This document shows positions 1-9,725 of a DNA stretch of 64,000 nt, in pieces. This stretch comes from Elioraea rosea (GTDB lineage: Bacteria > Pseudomonadota > Alphaproteobacteria > Acetobacterales > Acetobacteraceae). The stretch spans positions 124,001 through 188,000 of the forward strand of contig NZ_VFAC01000002.1 in assembly GCF_007644105.1 (NCBI RefSeq), read 5' to 3'. Position numbers and translations under genes: made by a program. The stretch's first letter is position 1, and the number at the start of each line of letters is the position of its first letter. The notes below the pieces were generated by a model. It had not been told where the DNA came from. It did no database searches and worked only from the letters and a program-made list of their open reading frames with translations.

Positions 1-564
1 CCGTCCGGCTCGGGCAAGACGACGCTGCTGACACTCGTGGGTGGCCTGCGCGCCGTCCAGGACGGGCGTTGCACCGTGCTCGGAACCGAGCTCGCCGGCG
101 CGACGGAAGCCGAGCGCGTGGCCCTGCGTCGCCGCATCGGCTTCATCTTCCAGCACCACAACCTGCTCGGCTTCCTCTCAGCGCGACAGAACGTCGCCAT
201 GGCCCTCGAGGTCGATCCGTCGCTGTCGGAGCAGGAGCGGCTGGACCGGGCCGATCTCGCGCTGGACGCTGTCGGCCTGTCGGACAAGCGGGAGGCCTAT
301 CCCTCGACGCTCTCCGGCGGGCAGCGCCAGCGCGTGGCGATCGCGCGCGCGCTGGTGCACGAGCCGGGCATCGTGCTCGCCGATGAGCCGACGGCGGCGC
401 TCGACGGGCGTACGGGCGGCGAGGCGATGCGGCTGTTGCGGCGCCTCGCGAAGGACAGGGGCAGGACGATCCTTCTTGTCACGCACGACCCCCGAATCCT
501 CGACATCGCCGACCGTGTGGTCGCGATGGAGGACGGCAGGATCGTCGAGACGGCACGCGCCTGA
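1..564 (+). CDS. ABC transporter ATP-binding protein, DevA-type, 5' end cut off
   Basis: ATPase subunit of an ABC transporter of the DevA/LolD/MacB group, which powers a paired MacB-like permease at the inner membrane. The window opens inside the Walker A motif (PSGSGKTT), so about the first 40 residues are missing and 187 are visible. The Q-loop region (FQHHNLLGF), signature [15 protein letters not shown] near visible residue 104 and Walker B (IVLADEP) are intact. DevA-type exporters normally have a membrane-fusion protein and permease next to them; those genes would lie to the left. It ends 12 bases from the convergent metallo-hydrolase gene. Family assignment is firm; the exported substrate cannot be read from this fragment. 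Confidence 0.9.
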   Translation, partial: PSGSGKTTLLTLVGGLRAVQDGRCTVLGTELAGATEAERVALRRRIGFIFQHHNLLGFLSARQNVAMALEVDPSLSEQERLDRADLALDAVGLSDKREAYPSTLSGGQRQRVAIARALVHEPGIVLADEPTAALDGRTGGEAMRLLRRLAKDRGRTILLVTHDPRILDIADRVVAMEDGRIVETARA

Positions 565-575
565 CGGCGCTCGTG

Positions 576-1358
576 TCAGTCGAGCCGGGCGAGCCACCCT
601 TCCGAGCCGGGAGCGGCGGGCGCATGCCCATCGACCACCCATGGGTCATGGCCAGGGATCACCAGCTCCGGCGCGTCGGCAAGCGTGCTTGCCCGGTCGA
701 ACGCATCGAGCGCATCGCCGACATGGAACAACACGGGGAACGGCACCCGGCGCTCGAGATTGGCCCGGTGGGCAACCGCATCGGTGGCAAGGCACATCCA
801 GCCTCGGCGCGTCCGCACGCGCGCGATCTGGAGCCCGTCCGTATGGCCGCCGACATGGTGAAGGGTGAGACCAGGCGCGAGCGACACCTCGCCCGCGTGC
901 AGCACGAGCCGCCCCGCATGCAGCAGCGCCGTCGCCGCTGCGATGTCGGCAGGCTCGTAGCCGGCGCGCAGCACCGCGTGCTGCATCGCAGGCCCGTTCA
1001 CATAGGCAAGCTCGCGCTGCTGGATGTGGAAGCGCGCAGCAGGGAATGCGCCTGGCTGGCCGGCATGATCCCAGTGCAGATGCGTCTGGATCACGGTTCC
1101 GACTTCTGCGGCAGAAGTGCCGAGAGCCGACAGCGCTTCGTCGATGCCTCGGATGTCGGCCTTGGCGTACCGCGCGCAGCGCTCCCTGTCCGCCCCCGTA
1201 TCCATCACCACCACGCCGCCGGGGCCGCGGAGGATGAAGATGTGGTAGGCGACGGGCATCGCACCGTCGCCGCCCGAACCGCCGAGGAAGCACTGTAACG
1301 CCCGGCGCGACCGGTCGAGCGCATAGCGGAACGCGAACACCTCCCAGAGATCGCTCAT
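576..1358 (-). CDS. metallo-beta-lactamase-fold hydrolase (lactonase-like)
   Basis: A 260-residue MBL-fold metal hydrolase related to N-acyl-homoserine-lactonase-like enzymes. The metal site is complete: HLHWDH at 93-98, His172 (GGHTDG), Asp193 (ATDA) and His237 (PGHDP). The start at 1358 is chosen because its ATG overlaps the stop of the upstream SDR gene (ATGA); the frame stays open further upstream, but only as shadow of the SDR gene. The coupling SBP-SDR-MBL suggests ring opening (lactone or similar ester) after an SDR oxidation. No quorum-sensing gene is nearby, so AHL lactonase activity is only one possibility. Confidence 0.88.
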   Translation of the reverse strand: MSDLWEVFAFRYALDRSRRALQCFLGGSGGDGAMPVAYHIFILRGPGGVVVMDTGADRERCARYAKADIRGIDEALSALGTSAAEVGTVIQTHLHWDHAGQPGAFPAARFHIQQRELAYVNGPAMQHAVLRAGYEPADIAAATALLHAGRLVLHAGEVSLAPGLTLHHVGGHTDGLQIARVRTRRGWMCLATDAVAHRANLERRVPFPVLFHVGDALDAFDRASTLADAPELVIPGHDPWVVDGHAPAAPGSEGWLARLD

Positions 1359-2113
1359 GCGCGGAGCCCCATCAGCGAAAGCCCTCCATCGACCGCGAGC
1401 GTCGTGCCGGTGACGTAGCCGGCGAAGTCGCTGCACAGGAAGAGGACGACGCCGGCGACGTCCTCCGGGGTGCCGGTGCGGCCGGCGGGAATGAGGGCGA
1501 GCTTCCGCTCGCGCCAAGCAGGGTCCTCGCGCGCCACTCGGTTGAACTCCGTCTCGATCGTTCCCGGTGCGACGGCGTTCACCGAGATGCCCGCTTCTGC
1601 AAGCTCGAGCGCCATCTGCCGCGCGAGACCGCCTATGCCAGCCTTCGAACTGCCATAGGCGACGAGCCCTGGGTTCGGCATCCACTGGTTGACCGACGAG
1701 GTGAAGACGATGCGCCCCCCCTTCCGCATCAGCCCGGCCGCCTCGCGCGCAAGAGCGAATGCGGCTTGGAGGTTCACGGCATGGATGCGGGCGAACTCGG
1801 CGTCCGACGTCTCGGCCAGCGGCTTGCGCAGGAGCATCCCCGCGTTGGCGACGAGGATGTCGAGCCCCCCGAGCGCCTCGGCCGCGCGGTGCGGCAGGCG
1901 CGCGGCGGCGGAGACGTCGGCGAAGTCTGCCGCGAGCGCCGGCCCGCCCGTTTCGTCCGCGAGCGCCCCGGCCGCCTCTTCTTCAGAGAGGTGATGGACG
2001 GCAACGCGGGCACCAGCCCGGGCAAGCAGCCGCGCCGTCGCGCGGCCGATGCCCTCGGTGCCCGCGCCGGTGACGAGCGCGCGCCGTCCTGCGAGGCTGA
2101 CCTCGACCGCCAT
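1355..2113 (-). CDS. short-chain dehydrogenase/reductase
   Basis: A 252-residue classical SDR, probably NAD(P)-dependent alcohol or sugar dehydrogenase in the cytosol. It has the cofactor-binding TGAGTEGIG at 15-23, NAG at 90-92, the catalytic Ser139/140, Tyr153 and Lys157 (YGSSK), and the C-terminal VTGTTLAVDGG motif. Length is typical. Its ATG overlaps the stop of the binding-protein gene (TGATG) and its stop overlaps the MBL start (ATGA), so all three are probably translated as one unit. An oxidised product opened by the MBL hydrolase is a reasonable inference; the substrate is unknown. Confidence 0.92.
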   Translation of the reverse strand: MAVEVSLAGRRALVTGAGTEGIGRATARLLARAGARVAVHHLSEEEAAGALADETGGPALAADFADVSAAARLPHRAAEALGGLDILVANAGMLLRKPLAETSDAEFARIHAVNLQAAFALAREAAGLMRKGGRIVFTSSVNQWMPNPGLVAYGSSKAGIGGLARQMALELAEAGISVNAVAPGTIETEFNRVAREDPAWRERKLALIPAGRTGTPEDVAGVVLFLCSDFAGYVTGTTLAVDGGLSLMGLRA

Positions 2114-3675
2114 CAGCGCCCAGCGGGCCGAACCTCGATCGCGAGGGTTTCCTCATCCGCGCGTGGCGTGAAGGTCACGCGATCGGCGCGCCCGGCCCAA
2201 ATGGCCTCGAAGGTGAGGATGGGGACGATGAGGTTCTGCGCGATCATCTTTTCCATCGCCTCCTCGAGGATGCGTCGGCGCTCGGCGTCGTCAAGCGCGC
2301 GGCGTCCGCGCTGGATCAGCTCGTCGATCTCCGGCGAGGAGATGCCAGAGTAGTTGATCGCGCCGAGGCCGAGGTCGCGGTTCGGCGTGTGGACCTGGCT
2401 CGTCAGGAAGTAGCTGCTCTCGCCGGTGAGGCTGCCCCAGCCGGCAGCGTGCAGCGGCCATTCGCGCCGTGCGCGCTGCGGGAAGAAGGTCGTGCGCGGC
2501 TGCGTCGAGAGATCGACGCGGATGCCGATGCGCTGGAGCTGCTGGGCGGCTGCCTCGCAGATCTTGCTGTCGTTGACGAACCGATCGTTCGGGCAGGCGA
2601 GGTTCGTCTGGAACCCGTTCGGGTAGCCCGCGTCCCTGAGCAGGGCGCGCGCCCGCTCGGCATCGAAGCGCGCGGGCGGAATGCGCGAGGAATGGCCGAA
2701 GAAGCCGGCAGGCACGGCCTGGTTCGCCACGCTCGCTCGACCTTCCATCAGCCGCTCGACGATCGCCTCGCGGTTGATCGCGAGCGACATGGCCTCGCGA
2801 ACCCGCGGATCGAGCCATGGGTTCTTCGGCAGCGGGTTGCCCTGGACGTCACGCACACCGGGAAGCGGATCCTTACCCACCTCGGGGAACAGCATGTACA
2901 CGTACGCCGAGGGTCCGCCGAACACGCTCGTCCGCCCGCCTTCGCGCTGAAGCCGCGCGACGTCCTGCAGCGGCACGCCGTTGATGAAGTCCACATCGCC
3001 CGACAGAAGTGCCGCGACGCGCGCGCCGTCATTCGTGATGGGCCGGAACGTCACCCTCTGCCATGGCGCCGGCCCGCCGAAATAGCTGTCATTGCGCTCC
3101 AGCACGAGCGGCTGGCCAGGCTGCCACGAGGAGTAGCGGTATGGCCCCGTGCCTATCGCGGCATCGCCGCTGTTGAACTCGGAGGTCGAGCGGACGCCCT
3201 TCGCTGAGGAGAGGATGAAGATGTTGGAGATGTTGCTCGGCAGAAGTGGCAGCGGGCCGTTGGTGACGAAGCGCACGGTCAGGGGATCGACCACCTGCAC
3301 TTCCCGGATGCCCTGAATGTAGGTGGCATAGGAATTCGGGTTGTTCGCCACGCGGGTGACGCGCTCGATGGTGAAGCGAACGTCCTCTGCGGTCAGGGGG
3401 CTTCCGTCATGGAAGCGCACGCCCTCGCGAAGCTTGAACTCCCACGTCGTCTCGTCGACCGCGCGCCAGCTTTCCGCGAGCGAGGGGCGCACCTGCAGGC
3501 TCGGGTCACGCGAGAGAAGCGTGTCGTAGATGTTGCGCAGCGCCGACGTGTTGGAGCCAAGCAGGTTGAACTGCGGGTCCATCGTGCCCGGTTCGGTCTG
3601 CATTCCGACCGTGAGGTTCTGCGCGCTGGCGGGAAAGGCGAGCGCGCACGCGAGCAGGGCGGCGGCAAGGCGCAT
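2113..3675 (-). CDS. ABC transporter solute-binding protein, family 5 (peptide/nickel/opine type), orphan
   Basis: A 520-residue periplasmic binding protein of the DppA/OppA family. A Sec signal peptide ends at about residue 19 (ASAQ), followed by LTVGMQTEPGTMDPQFN, typical of the family. The start at 3675 has a GGGGAG ribosome site; the longer reading to 3849 runs into the divergent promoter region and is rejected. It heads a coupled trio with the SDR and MBL genes and is divergent from a PuuE-type gene (145-bp spacer). No permease or ATPase of the Dpp type is adjacent, so it either borrows another transporter or signals ligand presence. Confidence 0.9.
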   Translation of the reverse strand: MRLAAALLACALAFPASAQNLTVGMQTEPGTMDPQFNLLGSNTSALRNIYDTLLSRDPSLQVRPSLAESWRAVDETTWEFKLREGVRFHDGSPLTAEDVRFTIERVTRVANNPNSYATYIQGIREVQVVDPLTVRFVTNGPLPLLPSNISNIFILSSAKGVRSTSEFNSGDAAIGTGPYRYSSWQPGQPLVLERNDSYFGGPAPWQRVTFRPITNDGARVAALLSGDVDFINGVPLQDVARLQREGGRTSVFGGPSAYVYMLFPEVGKDPLPGVRDVQGNPLPKNPWLDPRVREAMSLAINREAIVERLMEGRASVANQAVPAGFFGHSSRIPPARFDAERARALLRDAGYPNGFQTNLACPNDRFVNDSKICEAAAQQLQRIGIRVDLSTQPRTTFFPQRARREWPLHAAGWGSLTGESSYFLTSQVHTPNRDLGLGAINYSGISSPEIDELIQRGRRALDDAERRRILEEAMEKMIAQNLIVPILTFEAIWAGRADRVTFTPRADEETLAIEVRPAGR

Positions 3676-3820
3676 GGTGGATGTCTCCCCTGAGTTCTGG
3701 GCCGCGAGTGGGAACCAGCACGGCAGGGCTGTCAACGGTGTTGCCGCACAGGGGCGATGGTCGCGGCAATACGCACTACGCGATAGGGTGACGGCCGGGC
3801 TGAGCCGTGCGGAGGCCATG

Positions 3821-4774
3821 ATGGCGTATGAGCTGAAGCGGGATTTCATCGGCTACGGTGCGAACCCGCCCGATCCGCACTGGCCGGGCGATGCCAAGGT
3901 CGCGGTCAATTTCGTGATGAACTACGAGGAGGGGTCCGAGCACTCCTTCGAGCTCGGCGATGGCAGGACCGAGACCGGCCTGACCGAGGCGCACGCGGGC
4001 AGCCAGGTGAAGCAGGGCCGCGACCTCGCCGCGGAAGGGATGTTCGAGTACGGCAGCCGCGTCGGGGTGTGGCGGCTGATGCGGCTGTTCCAGGAACGCA
4101 ACCTGCCGATGACCGTGTTCGGCTGCGCCATGGCGCTCGAGCGCAACCCAGAGGCCGCCGAAGCGATCCGCGCCGCGGGGTACGACGTGTGCTCGCATGG
4201 CTGGCGCTGGGTGAAACATTTCGAGCTGTCGGAGGAGGAGGAACGGGAGCACATCAGCAAGGCTGTCGCCAGCCTCGAGCGCACGGTCGGCCACCGCCCG
4301 GAGGGTTGGTACTGCCGCTACGGCCCCTCGGTTAACACGCGCGGCCTCGTCGTCGAACATGGCGGGTTCCTGTACGACAGCGACTACTACGGCGAGGAAC
4401 TGCCCTTCTGGGTGACGGTCGAGGGCAAGGGCCACCTCGTCGTTCCGTATTCGCTCGTCAACAACGACGGCAAGTACGCCGGCTGGATGGGAACCTCCGA
4501 TCAGTGGTTCTCCTTCATCCGCGATGCCTTCGACATGCTGTACGAGGAGGGCGCGAAGGGGCGACCGAAGATGATGTCCGTCGGTCTGCACATGCGCCTG
4601 ATCGGCCACCCTTCGCGGGCGGTGGGGTTGCAGCGCCTGCTTGACCATATCGGGAGCAGGACCGACGTGTGGGTCACCCGACGCGTCGACATCGCGCGCC
4701 ATTGGGCAAGGGTCCACCCCTATCCAGGGCGGGGCCTGAACGAAGAGCGCGACACCGCAGCAGCCAAACCGTAG
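3821..4774 (+). CDS. polysaccharide-deacetylase-family protein, PuuE allantoinase-like
   Basis: A 317-residue NodB-fold protein. The N-terminus (DFIGYGANPPDPHWPGDAKV) and NFVMNYEEGSEHS match the PuuE-type allantoinase subgroup, which opens allantoin to allantoate without sequence similarity to classical allantoinase. HGWRWVKH and the length also fit. ATG at 3821 is preferred over 3818 because it lies 5 bases after GGAGG. Opposite the binding protein-SDR-MBL operon it may act on a cyclic amide brought in by that system. No other purine-degradation gene is seen, so allantoin as substrate is not proven; a related C-N hydrolase function is the alternative. Confidence 0.82.
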   Translation: MAYELKRDFIGYGANPPDPHWPGDAKVAVNFVMNYEEGSEHSFELGDGRTETGLTEAHAGSQVKQGRDLAAEGMFEYGSRVGVWRLMRLFQERNLPMTVFGCAMALERNPEAAEAIRAAGYDVCSHGWRWVKHFELSEEEEREHISKAVASLERTVGHRPEGWYCRYGPSVNTRGLVVEHGGFLYDSDYYGEELPFWVTVEGKGHLVVPYSLVNNDGKYAGWMGTSDQWFSFIRDAFDMLYEEGAKGRPKMMSVGLHMRLIGHPSRAVGLQRLLDHIGSRTDVWVTRRVDIARHWARVHPYPGRGLNEERDTAAAKP

Positions 4775-4825
4775 ACTTGGGCGACCACGCAGTGTCCGAT
4801 CGTCCTGTGCATGGGGCCCCAAGCC

Positions 4826-5723
4826 ATGAGCGATTCCCCACCACCCGGCGTGACCCAGGCCGAGATCGACCAGCGCGTATTCGATCTCTACGACGAGTAC
4901 TGCCATGGACGGATCGACCGGCGGAGCTTCCTCGCCCAGTCCTCCGCGATCGGCGCGACGGGCCTCGCGATGGCAGAGGCGCTCCTGCCGCGCTACGCGC
5001 GCGCGCAGACGATCTCCTTCACCGACGAACGCATCCGCGCCCGCTACGTGACGTTCCCTTCACCGGGCGGAACCGCGGAGGAGATCCGCGGCTACCTGGT
5101 CCAGCCCGCCGGCAGCGGCCCGTTCCCGGCCGTGCTCGTCATCCACGAGAACCGCGGGCTCAACCCCTATATCGAGGATGTCGCACGCCGTGCGGCCGTC
5201 GAAGGGTTCCTGGCGCTCGCGCCGGATGGGCTCTCCTCGCTCGGCGGATATCCAGGCAACGACGATGATGGGCGGGCGCTTCAGGCGCGGCTCGACCAGG
5301 CCCAGTTGCGGACCGACATGCTGAACGGCGCGCGCTGGCTGAAGCAGAATGCACTGTCGACGGGCAAGCTCGGCGTGACCGGCTTCTGCTGGGGTGGGCG
5401 GCACGACGAACCATCTCGCGACGGTCCTGGGCGCGGACATGCAGGCTGGCGTGCCCTTTTATGGAGCCGCAGCCGAGACATCGGCCGTGCCGAACATCAG
5501 GGCGCCGCTGATGATCCACTACGCGGAGCAGGATGCGCGGATCAACGCAATGTGGCCTGGCTTCGAGGCCGCCTTGAAGGCCGCGAACGTGCCGCATGAG
5601 ATGCATCTCTATCCGGGGACGCAGCACGGGTTTCACAACAACTCGACGCCCCGCTACCACGAGGACTCGGCCAAGCTCGCCTGGGACCGTACGATCGCCT
5701 TCTTCCGGACGCATCTCGCCTGA
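4826..5723 (+). pseudogene. dienelactone hydrolase family protein, frameshifted
   Basis: An exported alpha/beta hydrolase of the dienelactone hydrolase family read in two frames. The first part (from ATG 4826) has a Tat-like leader (DRRSFL) and runs to the nucleophile motif GFCWGG. The second begins GGTTNHLATVLG and carries the Asp (EQDARIN) and His (TQHGFHN) of the Cys-Asp-His triad, ending at 5723. The frame changes within the G-rich 5391-5401, consistent with one extra base. Joining the frames gives a full-length protein. It is either a recent loss or a base error in a G-run. An alternative ATG at 4811 lacks a ribosome site. Confidence 0.85.
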
Positions 5724-5738
5724 GCGCGGCGAGCGGGT

Positions 5739-8700
5739 TCAGTACTCGAACCCGATGGACGCGCCCACGCGGTCGCTGCTCTCGCCGCCGATATCCGCCT
5801 CGAGCCGTACGCCAGGAAGCACCTCGAGCTGGATCGTCGCCTGGGATGACCCATCGGTCCGCTGACGCGCGCCGACATAGACGCCGTCGGCGACGTAGCG
5901 CCCTGCCTCGACCTGGCCACCGCCATCATCGCTCGTCCCCGCTGACAGCCTGTCGAGGCCGAGCTGCTGGCGCGCGCGGTCGAGAATTCCGCCACCAGGC
6001 TCGGTGAGGCCCGCCAACTCGGCAGCCGCGGAGGCGAGCTGGACGAGCTGCGATGGCGTCAACGAGTTCTGCGCCCTCCCGAAAAGGATACGCGACAGCA
6101 CTTCGTCCGACGGAGCCTCGGGATCGGAGGCGAGCGTAACCGTCAGTGCGCTCGGCCGGCCGCCGACGCGGATCAGCGCGGTCATGTCGGAGAGCTGCCG
6201 GGCGGCCTCGAAATCGAGCGTCGGGTCATACCCGGCAGCTCCATCGAACACGATGGTTCCGCGTCGGAACCGAAACTCCTGGCCCAGCCGCGACAGCGTG
6301 CCGTTGCGCAGGCTCAACGTGCCGTCGAGCCGAGGGGCCGTGGCGGGCCCGGTCGCACGCAGGCTGCCACCAAGCTCGGCATCAAGCCCCTGGCCGCGCA
6401 CGAACACCGCGCGCGGCGCATCGATCGTGACGTCAAGCGTGATCGGAACCGGCATGTCCGCCGGCGCAGGCGCAGGCGCGGCTGCGGCTTGGCCGACGAC
6501 CTCGACCGGAAGTGCGACGATGTTGGCGGGCAGCCGCTCGGGCAGACGCGCATCGGCACGCTCGACGTCGATCCGTCCCCTCACGACAAGGCCCTGCGCG
6601 ACCGCCCCCTCGACACCAACATCGGCGTCGAAGCGCGTGCTCAGCCGGCTGCCGACGACGACCGTCGCGTCATTCGCCGTCAGGCGCAGGTTGACCGGGA
6701 TGGCCGGATCGAGCGGCGAGACCGTTCCGGCGAGAGCAAGTCGCCCCTCGCCGGCGCGGGCGCCGACATCCAAGCGAAGCCTGTCACGCTCCGCGTCGAT
6801 CCGCCCCGCGATCCCGTCGAGCCGGAAGCCGAGTTGGGAATCGTTGAAACTCGCATCGGCGATCTGCACCGAGCCGCCGAGCTGGCGGTTCTGCAGCCGC
6901 AGGTCGACAAGCAGGCGCCCGCGTGCTTCGCGCCCGGCAGGAGCCAGGATCGGGTCGAGCAGCGCGAGCGCGATCGTTCCCGCAAGGCTGCCGCGGCCGG
7001 CCTGCGGGTCGGCGATCGGGGCTGCGACATCGAAACGCAGATCGGCGTTCCTGCCGGACCGGATGCGCCCGGTCGCGCGCGCCTCCGCCCCTGCCAGAGC
7101 GAGCTCGGCATCCACGTCCGCACGCGGCGTCCCTGGAAGCCCGGCGCCACGGACGGTCACCCTTGCCGTCCCCTCAGGCGCGCTCTGCGTACCGGTGATG
7201 CGCGCGGTCGCATCAAGCGTTCCGGTAACGGACAGCTCGGGTGCGACGAGCGAAGCGAGAGACAGCGGCAGGCGTCGCGCCGAGAGGCTGAGGTCGAGCC
7301 GCTCGCCTGCGATTCCGCTCGCCTCCACGCGCCCTCCGCTGCCGAGCGCGAGCGCGAGCCTGTCCACGCCCGGCACGGGGGCGAGCGTGATGGTTGCGGG
7401 CGCGACAAGGCGTGCGGTCTCGCCTTTCCACTGGCCGGCAAGCGATGCAAGGCGAAGCGTCGCCGTCGCGGCGGCAAACCGGGCTTCCGCTCGCAGCCGA
7501 TGGGCCGCACCGTCGAGAGCGACGGTCAGGGCGAGATCGTCCGGCCGCCCCTTGGCTTCGACCCTTGCCGCCGTCGTGATCCCGCCTGCCACGACGCGGC
7601 GCGCATCGAGCGTTGCTTCGATGTCAGGCGTGGCAAGCTCGCCCTCTGCGCGCGCACGCAGCGACAGTGCCTCGACGCGCACGCCCGGAGCCGAGACGCC
7701 GGCGGCGTCCGCCGACACTATCACAGCAACCCCCGATCTTTCCGGCCGCGCAGTGGCCTCGAGCGTGAGCGAGCCCGCGAGCGGCTGGGCGAGAAGGCGG
7801 CCGAGTGGTTCCAATCGAGGCGCGGCAAGCGAGACCGTTCCGTTCGGACGTCCATCCGGAAGGATCGCCCCAGAGGCGTTCGCGCGCATGTCCCCCCAGC
7901 TGAAGCGCGCCTCGGGGATGTCCAGCCGCCGATCCGTCTGAGGCAGCACCCGCAATGAAAGTGCAAGTGCATCGCCTGCGAGCGAGCCGGACGCCGATGC
8001 CGTGACATCCGGCGCCGTGAGAGCATCGGCGACGGTCGCGTCCACCGTCAGCGTACCCTCCGGGAGACCCGCAACGCCGATGCGCGGCGCAGAAAGGGCA
8101 AGCGCGATGGTGGGGTTTGCCATCGCGCCCGATGCAGAGAGGCGTACCGTCGCGTATCCGTGCAGATGCTCGGCGAGCGCGTTGAGGACCGGAAGCTCGA
8201 TCGTCGCGTCGAGAGCGATCTCTTCGGCGAGCGCGCCGGAACCGCGCGCTTCGATGGCCTGGCCCTGCACGCTGAAGCGGTCAATGCGCGGATGCGGCGC
8301 GATATGGCCCGTGGCACTCAGCGTCGCGAGGGGCCCGAGCAATGCGGCAAGCGGCTCGGGCCCTGCCGCGTCGCGAAGCGTTGCATCGATGGCAAGGGCA
8401 CCATCTGCCGCGGTCGCGACACGTGCGTCGAGCGATCCGTCGATTCCGAACGTCGGCAGAAGCGCACCGAGTGCGTCGATGGAAACGTGCCCCGTCCCCG
8501 ATGGCTTGCCGCCAGGGGCCAGCATTCCTTCAGCGGTCAAGCTTGCCTTCTGCGAGGCGAGCTGAAGGGCTTGCACGGTCACAGCGCCATCGCCCTCAAG
8601 CCGAACGGAGGCGGTCAGACGCGTCTCGCCAAGTGGTGCGACGGGATCGGGTGGCACGATCTCCGCCGCCGTCGCATCCACCTCGATGCGCCGCGCAGCC

Positions 8701-9725
8701 CCCTCAGGCCGCATCGACAGAGCGGCATGGAGACTCGAGAGCCGTGCACCGCCGGCGCCAATGCTCGGCGCGGTCAGGGTTCCCTCGACGGACGGCGAGG
8801 AGAGCGCGCCAGTGAGCCGGAACGCTGCATCGACCGCCTCGACAGTCGCCGCCTGGCCGAGCGCCGCTGCGAGAGCAGTCGCCTCGGCCCGCGCCCACAC
8901 GGAGATGTCGTTGCCTGAGCCGACCGTATCGAGAACGCCCGATGCCGTCACCGAGAGGCCTGCGCCGAAGCCCAGCCTTGCATCGAGGGTTGCGCCATCC
9001 ACAGCGCCATCGAGGCTCGCCTGCACCTCGAGCGCACCGAGTGCAGGCAGGCCGGCAAGACGCGCGACGAAGCCATCTTGCGGCTCCGCGACGGTCAACC
9101 GTGCCGTGATCGTGTCGGCCCGGCTTGCCTCCAGCGCGACGCGCCCCTCCCCGATACCCGAGAGCGCGATGGATGCGCTGGCTCTGCCGCGAAGGTCCCG
9201 GTCGACGGCAAGCCGCGCCTCGCCATCGAGAAGGGCATCGGCCTCGGCATCGAGAAGTGCGGCGGCAACGCGCGCGCCAACGACGCGAAGCTCGCCCACG
9301 CGCACGGACACTGGCAGCGCGTCGCTCCCCGCCGTGGCGGGCGCGGGCGTTACGTCGTCGCTCTCCGCTGTCGTGCGGGGCATGCGCAGAAGCGCCAGCC
9401 CGGCAATCTCAACCATGTCGATGCTCACCGTCCTTTGGAACAGTGCCGTCGGGCTCCACGCCAGCGCGACGCGGTCGATGCTCAGCCAGGGGCCATCCTC
9501 GTCGCGCAGGACGAGGCCGGAGAGCGTCGTCCGCCGCAGCGGCGAGCCTTCCAGGCCCGCAAGCTCGATCCCCGCCGTCCGCACGATGGCCGCGCGAAGA
9601 AGCGACTGGCCTGGCGTGGTTTCCAACGCTGCGACGAGAAGAAGTGCCAGCGCCAGAAGTGCAACCGGGATGGCCAGAACGACGCGAAGGAGGATTCGCG
9701 CCGCGCGGCGGATATCGGGGCGCAT
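5739..9725 (-). CDS. tamB: translocation and assembly module protein TamB
   Basis: A 1328-residue envelope protein with one N-terminal membrane anchor (residues about 8-30), a very long repetitive beta-strand body and a C-terminal DUF490/TamB domain ending in GASIGFEY with a terminal aromatic residue. TamB spans the periplasm and works with TamA in moving lipids or autotransporter proteins to the outer membrane. ATG at 9725 is used because it shares bases with the tamA stop (TGATG); the frame stays open upstream but only over tamA. Length and gene order are as usual for tamAB. Confidence 0.93.
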   Translation of the reverse strand: MRPDIRRAARILLRVVLAIPVALLALALLLVAALETTPGQSLLRAAIVRTAGIELAGLEGSPLRRTTLSGLVLRDEDGPWLSIDRVALAWSPTALFQRTVSIDMVEIAGLALLRMPRTTAESDDVTPAPATAGSDALPVSVRVGELRVVGARVAAALLDAEADALLDGEARLAVDRDLRGRASASIALSGIGEGRVALEASRADTITARLTVAEPQDGFVARLAGLPALGALEVQASLDGAVDGATLDARLGFGAGLSVTASGVLDTVGSGNDISVWARAEATALAAALGQAATVEAVDAAFRLTGALSSPSVEGTLTAPSIGAGGARLSSLHAALSMRPEGAARRIEVDATAAEIVPPDPVAPLGETRLTASVRLEGDGAVTVQALQLASQKASLTAEGMLAPGGKPSGTGHVSIDALGALLPTFGIDGSLDARVATAADGALAIDATLRDAAGPEPLAALLGPLATLSATGHIAPHPRIDRFSVQGQAIEARGSGALAEEIALDATIELPVLNALAEHLHGYATVRLSASGAMANPTIALALSAPRIGVAGLPEGTLTVDATVADALTAPDVTASASGSLAGDALALSLRVLPQTDRRLDIPEARFSWGDMRANASGAILPDGRPNGTVSLAAPRLEPLGRLLAQPLAGSLTLEATARPERSGVAVIVSADAAGVSAPGVRVEALSLRARAEGELATPDIEATLDARRVVAGGITTAARVEAKGRPDDLALTVALDGAAHRLRAEARFAAATATLRLASLAGQWKGETARLVAPATITLAPVPGVDRLALALGSGGRVEASGIAGERLDLSLSARRLPLSLASLVAPELSVTGTLDATARITGTQSAPEGTARVTVRGAGLPGTPRADVDAELALAGAEARATGRIRSGRNADLRFDVAAPIADPQAGRGSLAGTIALALLDPILAPAGREARGRLLVDLRLQNRQLGGSVQIADASFNDSQLGFRLDGIAGRIDAERDRLRLDVGARAGEGRLALAGTVSPLDPAIPVNLRLTANDATVVVGSRLSTRFDADVGVEGAVAQGLVVRGRIDVERADARLPERLPANIVALPVEVVGQAAAAPAPAPADMPVPITLDVTIDAPRAVFVRGQGLDAELGGSLRATGPATAPRLDGTLSLRNGTLSRLGQEFRFRRGTIVFDGAAGYDPTLDFEAARQLSDMTALIRVGGRPSALTVTLASDPEAPSDEVLSRILFGRAQNSLTPSQLVQLASAAAELAGLTEPGGGILDRARQQLGLDRLSAGTSDDGGGQVEAGRYVADGVYVGARQRTDGSSQATIQLEVLPGVRLEADIGGESSDRVGASIGFEY

